Shown: positions 54,145 through 63,386, counted from the first letter of the stretch. The stretch: 64,000 nucleotides of DNA from GCA-2746365 sp963711255 (GCA_963711255.1 CAVQDO010000006.1:1-64000); one strand, 5' to 3'. The notes: generated by a model not told the origin, from the letters alone. Numbers and translations are program-made.

Positions 54145-54880
54145 CTGCGCTCTCCGCATTCAAATCGTCTGCCGCCGCATCACTATCGAAGCGGCCGTCA
54201 TCACGTATCACACGCGGCACCAGTACCCGTGGTTCAATACTGACTGGTTGATAAATTACACGTTTCTGCTGTTCGTCATATTTCATTTCGACATGACCGA
54301 TCAGCGGGAAGTCTTTTCTAAATGGATGACCAACAAAACCATAGTCGGTCAGAATGCGACGTAAGTCAGGATGGCCTTCAAAGATAATGCCGTACAGGTC
54401 AAACGCTTCACGCTCGAACCAGTTGGCTGCGGGCCAGATTTCGATAACCGATGGCACCACCGGCACTTCTTCACTGTCACAGTAAACACGTACACGTAAG
54501 CGGTGATTATGTGTCACCGACATCAGGTGATAAACCGCGGCAAATCGCGGGCGGTCCTTATTCACATGATCAGGCTCATCGCCAAAGCGCAAACGCGCAC
54601 CGGTGGAAGGTTCAACACCACGGCTAAATCCGGTAGATGAAGTTGAATCAGTCGCCCATTCAACATTACCGTATTCCGAGTAATCTACGCCACAGACGTC
54701 GATCAGCTGTTCAAATTTCAGCGCCGAGTCATCACGCAGCGCCTGGAAAACAGGCAATGCGTCTTTTGCTGAAATTTCGATAGTTACTTCGCCAAAGACA
54801 TCATTTTGCACTACTTCATTGCTTTGAAGTTTTGTTGAAAATGCACCGGCCAGGGCTGCAGATAATTCTTGAACATTCAT
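54137..54880 (-). CDS. nuoC: NADH-quinone oxidoreductase subunit C
   Basis: The 247-residue 30-kDa subunit of the peripheral arm. Typical features: VYHLMSVTHNHRLRVRV, WFEREAFDLYGIIFEGHPDLRRILTDYGF and HPFRKDFPLIGHVEMKYDEQQKRVIYQPV. The C-terminal part (PRVLVPRVIRDDGRF) resembles the betaproteobacterial type, and the last 20 residues are acidic. It begins 10 bp after nuoB. Confidence 0.96.
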   Translation of the reverse strand: MNVQELSAALAGAFSTKLQSNEVVQNDVFGEVTIEISAKDALPVFQALRDDSALKFEQLIDVCGVDYSEYGNVEWATDSTSSTGFSRGVEPSTGARLRFGDEPDHVNKDRPRFAAVYHLMSVTHNHRLRVRVYCDSEEVPVVPSVIEIWPAANWFEREAFDLYGIIFEGHPDLRRILTDYGFVGHPFRKDFPLIGHVEMKYDEQQKRVIYQPVSIEPRVLVPRVIRDDGRFDSDAAADDLNAESADA

Positions 54881-54890
54881 ACAGCCTTAC

Positions 54891-55430
54891 CTATGTGCTA
54901 GTAACATCCCGATATTTAACGGGCCTGTTATTTTCAGAATCAGCATCGACAGGTAGTCTAGCGATAGTATTAGTACGACGAATTTTGTTTTGCAGCTGCA
55001 ATATTCCGTATAACAATGCTTCAGCGGTTGGCGGACAGCCGGGCACATAAATATCAACCGGAACAATACGATCACAGCCACGAACGACAGAATAAGAATA
55101 ATGATAATAACCGCCGCCATTGGCACAGGAGCCCATGGAAATAACCCAGCGCGGCTCAGCCATCTGGTCATAGACTTTACGCAAAGCCGGAGCCATCTTG
55201 TTACACAGGGTACCGGCAACAATCATCACATCAGACTGGCGCGGGCTGGGACGGAACAGCATGCCGAAACGATCAAGGTCATAACGCGAGGCACCAGCCT
55301 GCATCATTTCTACCGCGCAGCAGGCGAGGCCAAAAGTCATCGGCCACATCGAACCGGTACGGGCCCAGTTGATTAATTTATCAGCAGAAGTGGTAACAAA
55401 ACCTTTTTCTAAAACGCCTTCTATTCCCAT
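54891..55430 (-). CDS. nuoB: NADH-quinone oxidoreductase subunit B
   Basis: The 179-residue subunit holding the terminal cluster N2, next to the quinone. The unusual neighbouring Cys pair is in GLACCAVEMM, with further ligands in GSCANGGGYY and PGCPPTAEAL. The start is the ATG at 55430 behind GGGAG; a longer version from 55451 is possible but less like relatives, which begin MGIEGVLEKGF. It overlaps the nuoA stop by 10 bases. Confidence 0.97.
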   Translation of the reverse strand: MGIEGVLEKGFVTTSADKLINWARTGSMWPMTFGLACCAVEMMQAGASRYDLDRFGMLFRPSPRQSDVMIVAGTLCNKMAPALRKVYDQMAEPRWVISMGSCANGGGYYHYSYSVVRGCDRIVPVDIYVPGCPPTAEALLYGILQLQNKIRRTNTIARLPVDADSENNRPVKYRDVTST

Positions 55431-55780
55431 TCCAGCGCTCCCTTCTTCCATTCATAAATGAAACCGATCACCAGAACACCAAGAAATATACCCATCGCTA
55501 AAATACCGAATAAGCCAATTTTGTCGAGCACGATAGCCCAGGGGAAAAGAAATGCGATTTCCAGATCAAAAATGATGAAAAGAATAGCAACAAGATAGTA
55601 ACGCACATCGAACTTCATGCGTGCGTCTTCGAAGGCTTCAAAGCCACATTCGAATGGGGAATTTTTAGCTTCGTCAGGTTTAGATGGTGCCAGTACGAAA
55701 CCGCCAACGAACATGGCGCCGACTCCGACCATCATGCCAATGACAAGAAAAATCAATACTGGCAAATAATTTTCGAGCAT
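55421..55780 (-). CDS. nuoA: NADH-quinone oxidoreductase subunit A
   Basis: A 119-residue subunit with three helices; the cytosolic loop has KNSPFECGFEAFEDARMKFDVRYY, with the Cys exposed during active/deactive transition in mitochondrial homologues. First gene of the 14-gene operon, 132 bp downstream of tRNA-Leu. A candidate FNR-type box lies about 39 bp upstream of its start. Confidence 0.97.
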   Translation of the reverse strand: MLENYLPVLIFLVIGMMVGVGAMFVGGFVLAPSKPDEAKNSPFECGFEAFEDARMKFDVRYYLVAILFIIFDLEIAFLFPWAIVLDKIGLFGILAMGIFLGVLVIGFIYEWKKGALEWE

Positions 55781-55818
55781 AATTTCGACCTTTGGCTCAA
55801 CCCTTTGGTTTTATATTT

Positions 55819-55832
55819 TTGATCTATATTAA
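55819..55832. promoter_or_regulatory. Candidate FNR/Anr-type box upstream of nuoA
   Basis: On the minus strand TTAAT-ATAG-ATCAA matches the FNR consensus TTGAT-N4-ATCAA at nine of ten defined bases. It is centred about 45 bp before the nuoA start, within the 132-bp spacer after tRNA-Leu. In E. coli nuo is controlled by FNR, ArcA and NarL. A one-off match in AT-rich sequence can also arise by chance. Confidence 0.42.
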
Positions 55833-55912
55833 ATAGACACTTTTTTTACGCTTCCCGCGCCCCTTTTTTTAACTCGGGCATTTTTCTTTTTGGGCTTCCT
55901 GCACATTAAATT

Positions 55913-55997
55913 TGGTGCCGATGGCCGGAGTCGAACCGGCACAGCTTTCGCCACTACCCCCTCAAGATAGCGTGTCTACCAATTCCACCACATCGGC
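55913..55997 (-). tRNA. tRNA-Leu (GAG)
   Basis: 85 nt with CCA encoded and the long variable arm expected for leucine (GTAGTGGCGAAAGCTGTG region). The acceptor stem GCCGATG pairs fully with CATCGGC; the anticodon loop CTTGAGG gives GAG. It lies 21 bp after secG, as leuU does in E. coli, so it is probably on the secG transcript or has a promoter inside secG. Confidence 0.97.
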
Positions 55998-56018
55998 AAT
56001 ATCTAATAACAAACGTAC

Positions 56019-56444
56019 TTACTTCTCACCTGCCGGTGCAGGTACATCCGCAGGTGGTACATCTGTCACTGAGGGAGCTACTGTTTCATCTGATTCAGGT
56101 ATATCTGCCACTGGCACATCAGCCTCTTGTGAAGACATGCCATCGACAGGCACACTGATTTCTGTTGCTGGCGCAACCAATGCATCCAGCACGCTATCGG
56201 TTTGCATATCACGGTTAGCCGCCAGGTAAGCCAGCACCAGGCTGTTAACAAAAAAGCCAACAGCAAAAATTGCCGTGGTTTTACTTAAAAAATTTGCCGA
56301 GCCGGTAGCACCGAAAACACTGCCGCCACCGCCACCACCGCCAAAAGCAGCACCGGCTGAGGCGCCCGCACCCTTCTGCAGCAACACCAGGGTAATGATT
56401 CCCAGTGATAAAAATACATGTAATACAAGAAGAACGATATCCAC
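56019..56444 (-). CDS. secG: Protein-export membrane protein SecG
   Basis: A 141-residue SecYEG component with two transmembrane helices (LLVLHVFLSLGIITLVLLQ and FAVGFFVNSLVLAYLA). The Gly-rich cytoplasmic loop GAAFGGGGGGGSVFGATGSANFL between them is the family signature. The C-terminal 60 residues form a Pro/Ala/Asp-rich tail longer than the E. coli one (110 aa). It lies between tpiA and tRNA-Leu. Confidence 0.96.
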   Translation of the reverse strand: MDIVLLVLHVFLSLGIITLVLLQKGAGASAGAAFGGGGGGGSVFGATGSANFLSKTTAIFAVGFFVNSLVLAYLAANRDMQTDSVLDALVAPATEISVPVDGMSSQEADVPVADIPESDETVAPSVTDVPPADVPAPAGEK

Positions 56445-56516
56445 TTAATTTTCTCTCTTAACCTTAGTCTGTCTTAGTTTTGACTGGCTTATCTATAACG
56501 AACCAGGCTGCCGGAA

Positions 56517-57269
56517 TTACTCAGCGGCCTGAGCAATAGCCAGAAAATCAGCAGCTTTCAGCGATGCACCGCCAATTAAACCACCATCGATATCTGGCTG
56601 GCCAATTAATTCTTTCGCGTTACCCGGATTCATGCTGCCACCGTAAAGAATTCGTAAACCTGCAGCCACATCAGCATTTAACGCAGCAATTTTACCGCGA
56701 ATAAAAGCATGTACTTCCTGTGCCTGTTCTGGTGATGCTACTTTGCCTGTACCAATCGCCCATACTGGTTCATAAGCTATAACGCCATCAGCCAGTGCTT
56801 CAACACCTTCCAGTGCGAGAACTGCGTCTATTTGACGGGCACAGACATCATTAGTTACACCCGATTCACGCTCTTCCAGGGTTTCACCGATACAGAAGAT
56901 TGGCTTGATACCATTACGGCGCGCTGCAGCAAAACGCTTCGCAACCAGCTCGTCGCTTTCACCATATAACGCACGGCGTTCCGAGTGACCAATAATAGCG
57001 TATTCACAACCGACATCTTTCAGCATATCCGCTGAAATTTCACCGGTGAAAGCACCGCCGTCCTGATCACAAACGTTCTGTGAACCCACTTTAATCGCAG
57101 TGCCGTCAGCCGCACCGGAAACACGAGGAATATATACAGCAGGAGGACAAACCACCAGCTCAGCCTTGGTGACTGAAGACAACCCTTCTTTAATACCAGC
57201 CATTAATTCTTTGACCGATTCACTGGAACCATTCATTTTCCAGTTGCCAGCTACCATCACCTGACGCAT
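56517..57269 (-). CDS. tpiA: Triosephosphate isomerase
   Basis: A 250-residue TIM barrel interconverting dihydroxyacetone phosphate and glyceraldehyde 3-phosphate. Lys in GNWKMNG, His in AIIGHSERR, Glu in AYEPVWAIGTG, and the phosphate loop ILYGGSMNPGNA are all present. It lies between glmM and secG, the order seen in Pseudomonas and relatives. The 287-bp upstream spacer shows only a small hairpin (TATTAGC-CAAA-GCTAATA at 57470-57487). Confidence 0.98.
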   Translation of the reverse strand: MRQVMVAGNWKMNGSSESVKELMAGIKEGLSSVTKAELVVCPPAVYIPRVSGAADGTAIKVGSQNVCDQDGGAFTGEISADMLKDVGCEYAIIGHSERRALYGESDELVAKRFAAARRNGIKPIFCIGETLEERESGVTNDVCARQIDAVLALEGVEALADGVIAYEPVWAIGTGKVASPEQAQEVHAFIRGKIAALNADVAAGLRILYGGSMNPGNAKELIGQPDIDGGLIGGASLKAADFLAIAQAAE

Positions 57270-57556
57270 TATATTCTCCGCCTATCTATTCTATGTGTTT
57301 TCAAAGGGAGTGAAGGATACCTGTCAGCACCCAATAAATCAATGACGATAAAAGCAATTTATCGGGCAAAATCCACACAAATCACAACAAGAACGGCCTT
57401 TACACACTTTTCAATGACTTAAATGTGAATTCAATAAGTAATGTTTATCGCAATATAGAGTATATTAGTTATTAGCCAAAGCTAATACAGTGCCTTAAAC
57501 AGCATATGAAGTGGCATAGGGAGCAGTGTATTCTTAACTATCGATAACGAATAGTA

Positions 57557-58906
57557 TTATCCGGCCTTGCCAACTTGCTCAGCAATCTCATTCGCCAGTT
57601 GTGAAACCAGTAGCTCATCTTCACCTTCCACCATGACACGAATTAAAGGCTCGGTGCCAGAAGGGCGCAATAAAACTCGGCCGCGGCCATTCAGTTTCTC
57701 TTCTGCCGCTGTCACAGATTCCTGCACGGCTTTGGATTGCATAGGATCCGCGCCCCGTTGCAACGGTACATTAATCATTACCTGCGGGAACTTACTCATG
57801 CCAGACTTTACCTCATGCAAGGTGATATTTTCTTTTGCCAGGTAGGCCAGCACCTGCAGCGCCGAAACAATACCATCACCGGTGGTCGTTCTATCCAGGC
57901 AGATAATATGGCCCGAGGACTCACCGCCAATAGTCCAGCCTTTCTGGTTTAACATTTCAAGCACGTAACGATCACCAACCTGGCTGCGCTCAAAATCAAT
58001 ACCCAGTGCCCTGATCGCCAGTTCCATGCCAAGGTTGGACATCAGGGTACCAACGACCCCACCCTTATTCTCACCTTCGCTGAGTCGTGAACGTGCGATT
58101 ACATATAAAAGCTCATCACCATCAACCACCTCACCATGATGATCCACCATCAGTACACGGTCGCCGTCACCATCAAAAGCGATGCCCAGATCAGCACCTT
58201 CAAGCTTGACGTGTGATATGAGCTGCTCTGGATGGGTGGAACCACAGTTCAGGTTGATATTTAAACCATCTGGCCGATCGCCGATAGCAATAACCTGGGC
58301 ACCCAGCTCGGCAAATACTTTTGGCGCAATGTCATAAGTTGCACCATTTGAACAGTCCAGCACTATCTTTAAACCTTTAAGGCGCACACTCATCGGAATG
58401 GTGGCCTTACAGGCTTCAATATAACGCCCCTCGGCATCGACTACACGCCGCGCCTTACCCAGGACTGACGATTCCACAATTTCCATTTCCGAATCATACA
58501 TACGCTCAATTTCATACTCTATTTCATCATCGAGTTTTTCACCCTGCGGGGAAAAGAATTTAAGTCCGTTATCATAAAAGGGATTATGCGAAGCACTAAT
58601 AACAATACCCGCAGAAGCGCGCAAAGTTCGCGTCAGGTAGGCAATACCCGGTGTAGGCATTGGTCCAAGTAAATCAATATCTACGCCCGCAGCCGACAAC
58701 CCGGCCTCCAGCGCAGACTCAAACATGTAGCCGGATATACGGGTATCTTTACCAATAATGACACGGTTTACCTGGCCACCATCATTTTTATTCGATGCCA
58801 GCACGCGGCCAACAGCCCAGCCCAGTTTAAGGACTTTCTCCGGGGTCATTAAACCCTGGCCTACTTTTCCGCGAATACCGTCTGTTCCAAAATATTTTTT
58901 TGCCAT
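57557..58906 (-). CDS. glmM: Phosphoglucosamine mutase
   Basis: A 449-residue enzyme that converts glucosamine 6-phosphate to glucosamine 1-phosphate for peptidoglycan and lipopolysaccharide precursors. Active serine in GIVISASHNPFYDNG, metal site DGDGDR, sugar loop GGESSGHIICLD, phosphate loop RPSGTEPLIRVMVEG. Length agrees with E. coli GlmM (445). It follows folP by 8 bp. Confidence 0.98.
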   Translation of the reverse strand: MAKKYFGTDGIRGKVGQGLMTPEKVLKLGWAVGRVLASNKNDGGQVNRVIIGKDTRISGYMFESALEAGLSAAGVDIDLLGPMPTPGIAYLTRTLRASAGIVISASHNPFYDNGLKFFSPQGEKLDDEIEYEIERMYDSEMEIVESSVLGKARRVVDAEGRYIEACKATIPMSVRLKGLKIVLDCSNGATYDIAPKVFAELGAQVIAIGDRPDGLNINLNCGSTHPEQLISHVKLEGADLGIAFDGDGDRVLMVDHHGEVVDGDELLYVIARSRLSEGENKGGVVGTLMSNLGMELAIRALGIDFERSQVGDRYVLEMLNQKGWTIGGESSGHIICLDRTTTGDGIVSALQVLAYLAKENITLHEVKSGMSKFPQVMINVPLQRGADPMQSKAVQESVTAAEEKLNGRGRVLLRPSGTEPLIRVMVEGEDELLVSQLANEIAEQVGKAG

Positions 58907-58914
58907 TTTAAATC

Positions 58915-59743
58915 CTAAAGTGTTACTGCACTTAACTTTAATGCATCGCAGGTTTCAGCCACATCATGAACACGAAAAAAACGCGCACCTTTCTGATAGG
59001 CAATAACGGCTGCTGCCGTGCTGGCCACCAGCCTGTCGTCAACGCCCCTGTCTAAAAGCATAGCAAACATGCTCTTTCTGGAAACGCCAACCAGTACCGG
59101 GTAATCCAGCATACAAAACTGATTAATCTCACTTAATAAAGATAGGTTATTTTGCAGACTTTTGCCAAAACCGAAACCGGGATCAATAATTATATTCTGC
59201 TTTTTAATACCTGCGTCGATACAGGCACCGGCTCGCGACAGCAAATAATGCTTCACTTCATCGACCACATTGGTGTACTGCGGATTATCCTGCATGGTTT
59301 GCGGCTCACCCTGCTTATGCATTAAACACACCGGTACCTGGTATTGCGCACAAACCTGCATGGCATTATCGGCATGCAGCGCATTAACATCATTGACCAT
59401 GCTGGCACCGGCTTCGATAGCCGCCCGCATTACTGCAGGCTTGCTGGTATCAATCGAAATCGCAATATCGGAATGCTGCCTGATCTTTTCGATGACCGGT
59501 ATAACCCGCTCACACTCTTCATCCTGAGACACGGCCTTCTGCGCCGGGCCGTGTTGACTCGCCGCCGATATCGATTATTTCAGCGCCCTCCTGCTGCATT
59601 CGCATGGCGTGCTGCAGTGCATCATCGACACGCGTGAAACGGCCACCATCTGAAAATGAATCAGGAGTGACATTCAGGATACCCATTACCACCCAGTTAT
59701 TTAACTGCGGATCTGAATGTAACTTTTCTATTATATGCTGCAT
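58915..59743 (-). CDS. folP: Dihydropteroate synthase, interrupted by a frameshift
   Basis: Condenses p-aminobenzoate with 6-hydroxymethyl-dihydropterin pyrophosphate; the target of sulfonamides. Two frames join to a full-length enzyme of about 275 residues: ATG 59743 to about 59540 (VMGILNVTPDSFSDGG, IIDIGGESTRPGAE) and the continuation to 58915 (SQDEECERVIPVIEKI, DPGFGFGKSLQNN, GVSRKSM, RVHDVAE). Removing one G of the GG near 59542 on the minus strand restores GAEAVSQDEE, matching relatives. Since folP is normally essential, a sequence error is the likeliest cause. Confidence 0.94.
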
Positions 59744-59773
59744 GAGAGTATAAAAAATTTTGCCGCCAAATGA

Positions 59774-59802
59774 AAATTCCCACGAACAGGTCGTGGGAAT
59801 TT
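59774..59802. other. Perfect 12-bp hairpin between ftsH and folP
   Basis: AAATTCCCACGA and its exact complement TCGTGGGAATTT enclose the five-base loop ACAGG. On the transcribed (minus) strand only TTTTC follows, so it is at best a weak terminator; a processing or attenuation signal between ftsH and folP is equally possible. Confidence 0.65.
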
Positions 59803-59886
59803 GAATACAGCCATTGTCAGCACATTGCCACAATAACCCTTTATTTATAAGCTAATGGTTTAATCATTGATGATTTAAAAGCAGAC

Positions 59887-61815
59887 TTAGTGCTGTCCCG
59901 CAGGACCGCCAATGGTGCCGTCACCAGAGTCTTTTTTCTGCTTCTTTCCGGTATCAGAGCTGCTGGTATCGTCATCATCCAGATCACTCCAGTCTTTAGG
60001 TGCAGGAACTTCACGGCCTTCCATCAGTGCATCAATCTGCTTCACATCAATCGTTTCATACTTCATCAATGCATCCGTCATTGCATGAAGAATATCAATG
60101 CGCTCTTTCAAAATGTTTTCAGCACGCTGGTAATTACGATCAATCAGGTCACGAATTTCTTCATCGATAATTCGCGCGGTATCATCACCCATGTTTTTGT
60201 GCTGCGTCACTGAACGACCAAGGAATACTTCACCCTCATCTTCAGAATAGGTTAATGGACCCAGGCGTTCCGATAAACCCCACTTGGTCACCATGCTGCG
60301 CGCCAGGTTAGTGGCGCGTTCAATATCGTTTGAAGCACCCGTTGTTACACTGTCTTTACCGTAAATCAGTTCTTCTGCGATACGGCCGCCAAACAGGCTG
60401 GAAATCTGACTTTCCAGATGCTTCTTGCTGTGGCTGTAACGGTCTTCCTCGGGTAAAAACATGGTTACACCCAGGGCACGGCCACGCGGAATAATACTCA
60501 CTTTATAAACCGGATCGTGATCAGGAACCAGGCGACCAACAATGGCATGCCCCGCTTCGTGATAAGCGGTAAGTTTTTTCTCTTTCTCGGACATCACCAT
60601 TGAACGGCGCTCAGCACCCATCATGATTTTGTCTTTCGCCCGCTCAAAATGCGACATATTCACCGAACGGCTGTTCTCACGTGCAGCGAACAATGCGGCT
60701 TCATTGACCAGGTTGGCCAGGTCAGCACCGGAGAAACCAGGCGTACCACGTGCAATAATTGCTAGTTTCACATCTTCTGCTTCTGGCACTTTGCGAATAT
60801 GTACTTTAAGAATTTGCTCACGTCCACGAATATCAGGCAGCGGCACAACAACCTGGCGGTCAAAACGACCCGGTCTCAATAACGCTGGATCAAGCACGTC
60901 AGGACGGTTCGTCGCTGCAATAACAATCACACCTTCGGTGCCTTCAAAACCATCCATCTCGACCAGCAACTGGTTTAATGTCTGCTCACGCTCGTCATGT
61001 CCACCACCTAAACCGGCACCACGATGACGGCCTACTGCGTCAATCTCGTCGATAAAGATAATACAGGGCGAGTGTTTTTTCGCGGTCTCGAACATATCAC
61101 GTACCCGTGATGCACCTACACCGACAAACATCTCGACAAAGTCAGAACCGGAAATGGTGAAAAACGGTACTTTTGCTTCACCGGCAATCGCTCTTGCCAG
61201 CAAGGTTTTACCGGTACCGGGAGAACCCACCATTAAAACACCGCTGGGAATTTTTCCGCCCAGCTTCTGAAATTTTGTTGGATCCCTGAGGAAATCGACC
61301 AGTTCTGACACTTCTTCTTTGGCTTCTTCTGCGCCGGCCACATCTTTAAAAGTAACGCTGATTTCGTCTTCGCCCAGCATTCGCGCCTTGCTTTTACCAA
61401 ATGACATGGCACCGCGGCCACCGCCGCCGCCCTGCATCTGACGCATGAAAAATATCCAGATACCAATGAGTAACAGGAACGGGAACCATGAAATAAAGAT
61501 AGTCATCAATAATGACTGGCCTTCAGGAGGTGCAGCAGTAATCTCTACGCCATTGTCCAGTAAATCACCAATCATGGCGGTATTGCTGGTTTCCGGGCTA
61601 TAGGTTTTAAATACACTGCCGGTATTTGTTTTACCTTTAATATCACGGCCTTCAATCGTAACCTGAACAATCTGGCCGGACTTAACCATCTGTATATAAG
61701 CAGAATAAGGCAGCGCTTGCGGGCTTCCTGTCTGTTTACTGAAATTACTGAAAACTGACAGCAAAACTACCGCTATAACAGCCCATAAAACCAAATTCTT
61801 TGCTAAATCGTTCAC
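59887..61815 (-). CDS. ftsH: ATP-dependent zinc metalloprotease FtsH
   Basis: A 642-residue membrane-anchored AAA+ protease that degrades LpxC, sigma-32 and unassembled membrane proteins. Two N-terminal transmembrane helices flank a periplasmic domain (about 25-100). AAA: Walker A GSPGTGKTLLA, Walker B CIIFIDEIDAVG, SRH NRPDVLDPALLRPGRFDR. Protease: HEAGH zinc site and a downstream Asp. The C-terminal tail is acidic with Ser/Asp repeats. It lies between rlmE and folP, as in E. coli. Confidence 0.98.
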   Translation of the reverse strand: MNDLAKNLVLWAVIAVVLLSVFSNFSKQTGSPQALPYSAYIQMVKSGQIVQVTIEGRDIKGKTNTGSVFKTYSPETSNTAMIGDLLDNGVEITAAPPEGQSLLMTIFISWFPFLLLIGIWIFFMRQMQGGGGGRGAMSFGKSKARMLGEDEISVTFKDVAGAEEAKEEVSELVDFLRDPTKFQKLGGKIPSGVLMVGSPGTGKTLLARAIAGEAKVPFFTISGSDFVEMFVGVGASRVRDMFETAKKHSPCIIFIDEIDAVGRHRGAGLGGGHDEREQTLNQLLVEMDGFEGTEGVIVIAATNRPDVLDPALLRPGRFDRQVVVPLPDIRGREQILKVHIRKVPEAEDVKLAIIARGTPGFSGADLANLVNEAALFAARENSRSVNMSHFERAKDKIMMGAERRSMVMSEKEKKLTAYHEAGHAIVGRLVPDHDPVYKVSIIPRGRALGVTMFLPEEDRYSHSKKHLESQISSLFGGRIAEELIYGKDSVTTGASNDIERATNLARSMVTKWGLSERLGPLTYSEDEGEVFLGRSVTQHKNMGDDTARIIDEEIRDLIDRNYQRAENILKERIDILHAMTDALMKYETIDVKQIDALMEGREVPAPKDWSDLDDDDTSSSDTGKKQKKDSGDGTIGGPAGQH

Positions 61816-61909
61816 TTAACTGCTCCGATAACATTCGCTACATGGCGAACAAATATTAGATAATAACTAACTTACACCACTTTAAGGTGTGTTGCTAGTA
61901 GCTGAATTA

Positions 61910-62539
61910 CTAGGAATCCTTGCCAAGAAACCCGCTTGCCAGTGCATACACTTCGCGGCTCCTGGCCCGTGATGCTTTAGGCTTACGCATGACCACTTTG
62001 GAAAAACTGCCCTTTAATTCTTTACTGTATGATTCGAAACCTTCGCCCTGGAAAAGTTTCACTAAAAAACTGCCGCCCGGATTTAATACCTGCCTTGCCA
62101 GGTCAAGTGCCAGTTCGCACAAATAGTACGCCCGTGGCATATCAACAGAGCCCATGCCGGTTATATTGGGGGCCATATCAGAAATAACAAGGTCTGCCCG
62201 ATTATTATCCATTACTTTCATTAATTCGTCGAAAACGGCGTCTTCTCGAAAATCACCTTCAATAAAGGTGACGCCATCAATTGGCTCCATAGGCAAAATG
62301 TCCAGAGCTACCATGGTGCCTTTAGCGCCCATTTTTTTCACGCAATATTCCGACCAGCCACCCGGTGCAGCACCGAGATCGATGATAGTCATACCGGGTT
62401 TGACCAGGTGGTCCTTTTGATCGATTTCAATGAGTTTATAAATAGCGCGAGAACGATAACCGTCCTGCTGTGAACGACGAACGTACTCATCGTCGAAATG
62501 CTCTTTTAACCAGCCTTTACTGCTTTTGCTTTTAGCCAT
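61910..62539 (-). CDS. rlmE: 23S rRNA 2'-O-methyltransferase RlmE (FtsJ)
   Basis: A 209-residue SAM-dependent enzyme that methylates U2552 of 23S rRNA. The start is ATG 62539 (MAKSKSSKGWLKEHFDDEYV); seven extra codons upstream are not conserved. The SAM site is DLGAAPGGWSEY; the K-D-K-E tetrad is in SRAIYKL, SDMAPNITG, FLVKLFQGEGFE and the last Glu of RSREVYALA. It lies directly upstream of ftsH. Confidence 0.97.
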   Translation of the reverse strand: MAKSKSSKGWLKEHFDDEYVRRSQQDGYRSRAIYKLIEIDQKDHLVKPGMTIIDLGAAPGGWSEYCVKKMGAKGTMVALDILPMEPIDGVTFIEGDFREDAVFDELMKVMDNNRADLVISDMAPNITGMGSVDMPRAYYLCELALDLARQVLNPGGSFLVKLFQGEGFESYSKELKGSFSKVVMRKPKASRARSREVYALASGFLGKDS

Positions 62540-62598
62540 GTTGATATTTGTTAGCCGCAAACAACATTACAGCTGTTGCCTGCTTAACAGACTGGTTT

Positions 62599-62898
62599 TT
62601 AAGCTTTAGGGATTTCAATGATCGCCCGATCAGGATTCACGCGATAGACTGACAGTGTTTTACCAATCGACTGTACTTCCTGGCACTGGCTGCGCTCGCA
62701 AATTTCGGCAATCATCTGTTTACGATCGTCACGATCATCAACCGCAAGTTTTATTTTAACCAGCTCGTGATGCGTTAGCGCGATATCCAGTTCATTTAAA
62801 ACTTCTTCAGTCAGGCCTTTCTGGCCAAGCTGAATGACAGCTTTTAAATCGTGGCACTTCGCGCGCAGGAATTTGATTTGTTTTTTAGAGAGTGGCAT
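62599..62898 (-). CDS. yhbY: CRM-domain RNA-binding protein YhbY
   Basis: A 99-residue protein, a single CRM domain that associates with pre-50S ribosomal particles. Conserved: LKAVIQLGQKGLTEEVLNELDIALTHHELVKIKL, with the GxxG-like QKGLT loop, then IGKTLSVYRVNPD. It lies between greA and rlmE, the usual gammaproteobacterial order. Confidence 0.94.
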   Translation of the reverse strand: MPLSKKQIKFLRAKCHDLKAVIQLGQKGLTEEVLNELDIALTHHELVKIKLAVDDRDDRKQMIAEICERSQCQEVQSIGKTLSVYRVNPDRAIIEIPKA

Positions 62899-62909
62899 AA
62901 AGCGCTCGA

Positions 62910-63386
62910 TTAGATATAGCGAATTTCAACAATTTCCAGCGAACGCAAACCGCCAGGTGTCTGCACCTCTGCAACATCACCCTCTACTTTGCCAATCAGG
63001 GCACGCGCAATCGGCGAGCCAATTGAAATCATATTGTTTTTGATATCGGCCTCGTCTTCCCCGACGATCTGATAAGTTAGCTCGTCACCGGTTTCTTCAT
63101 CAGCAACATCAACAGTAGCGCCAAACACCACTTTACCGTTTGCATTAACCGTGGTGACATCAATGATCGTGGCGTTACCCAGCTTACCTTCGATATCCTT
63201 AATCCGGCCTTCAATAAAACCCTGCTGCTCTCGTGCCGCATGGTATTCAGCATTTTCTTTCAAATCGCCGTGCTCACGCGCGGTTGCAATATCTTCAATC
63301 ACTTTTGGCCGGTCAACGGATTTTAACTGCAGCAATTCGTCCTGCAGTTTTTGTGCGCCGCGTACAGTAATAGGTACTTTATTCAC
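62910..63386 (-). CDS. greA: Transcription elongation factor GreA
   Basis: A 158-residue factor that stimulates RNA cleavage in backtracked RNA polymerase. The coiled coil has the acidic tip REHGDLKENAEYHAAREQQG; the C-terminal FKBP-like domain has the IGSPIARALIGK segment. Length equals E. coli GreA. The start is GTG at 63386, overlapping the carB stop (GTGA), so translation is coupled. Confidence 0.98.
   Translation of the reverse strand: MNKVPITVRGAQKLQDELLQLKSVDRPKVIEDIATAREHGDLKENAEYHAAREQQGFIEGRIKDIEGKLGNATIIDVTTVNANGKVVFGATVDVADEETGDELTYQIVGEDEADIKNNMISIGSPIARALIGKVEGDVAEVQTPGGLRSLEIVEIRYI

Noticed and set aside
57270..57556. Small gene or RNA between glmM and tpiA
   Set aside because: No open frame with a ribosome-binding site and only a 7-bp hairpin; nothing supports a gene.
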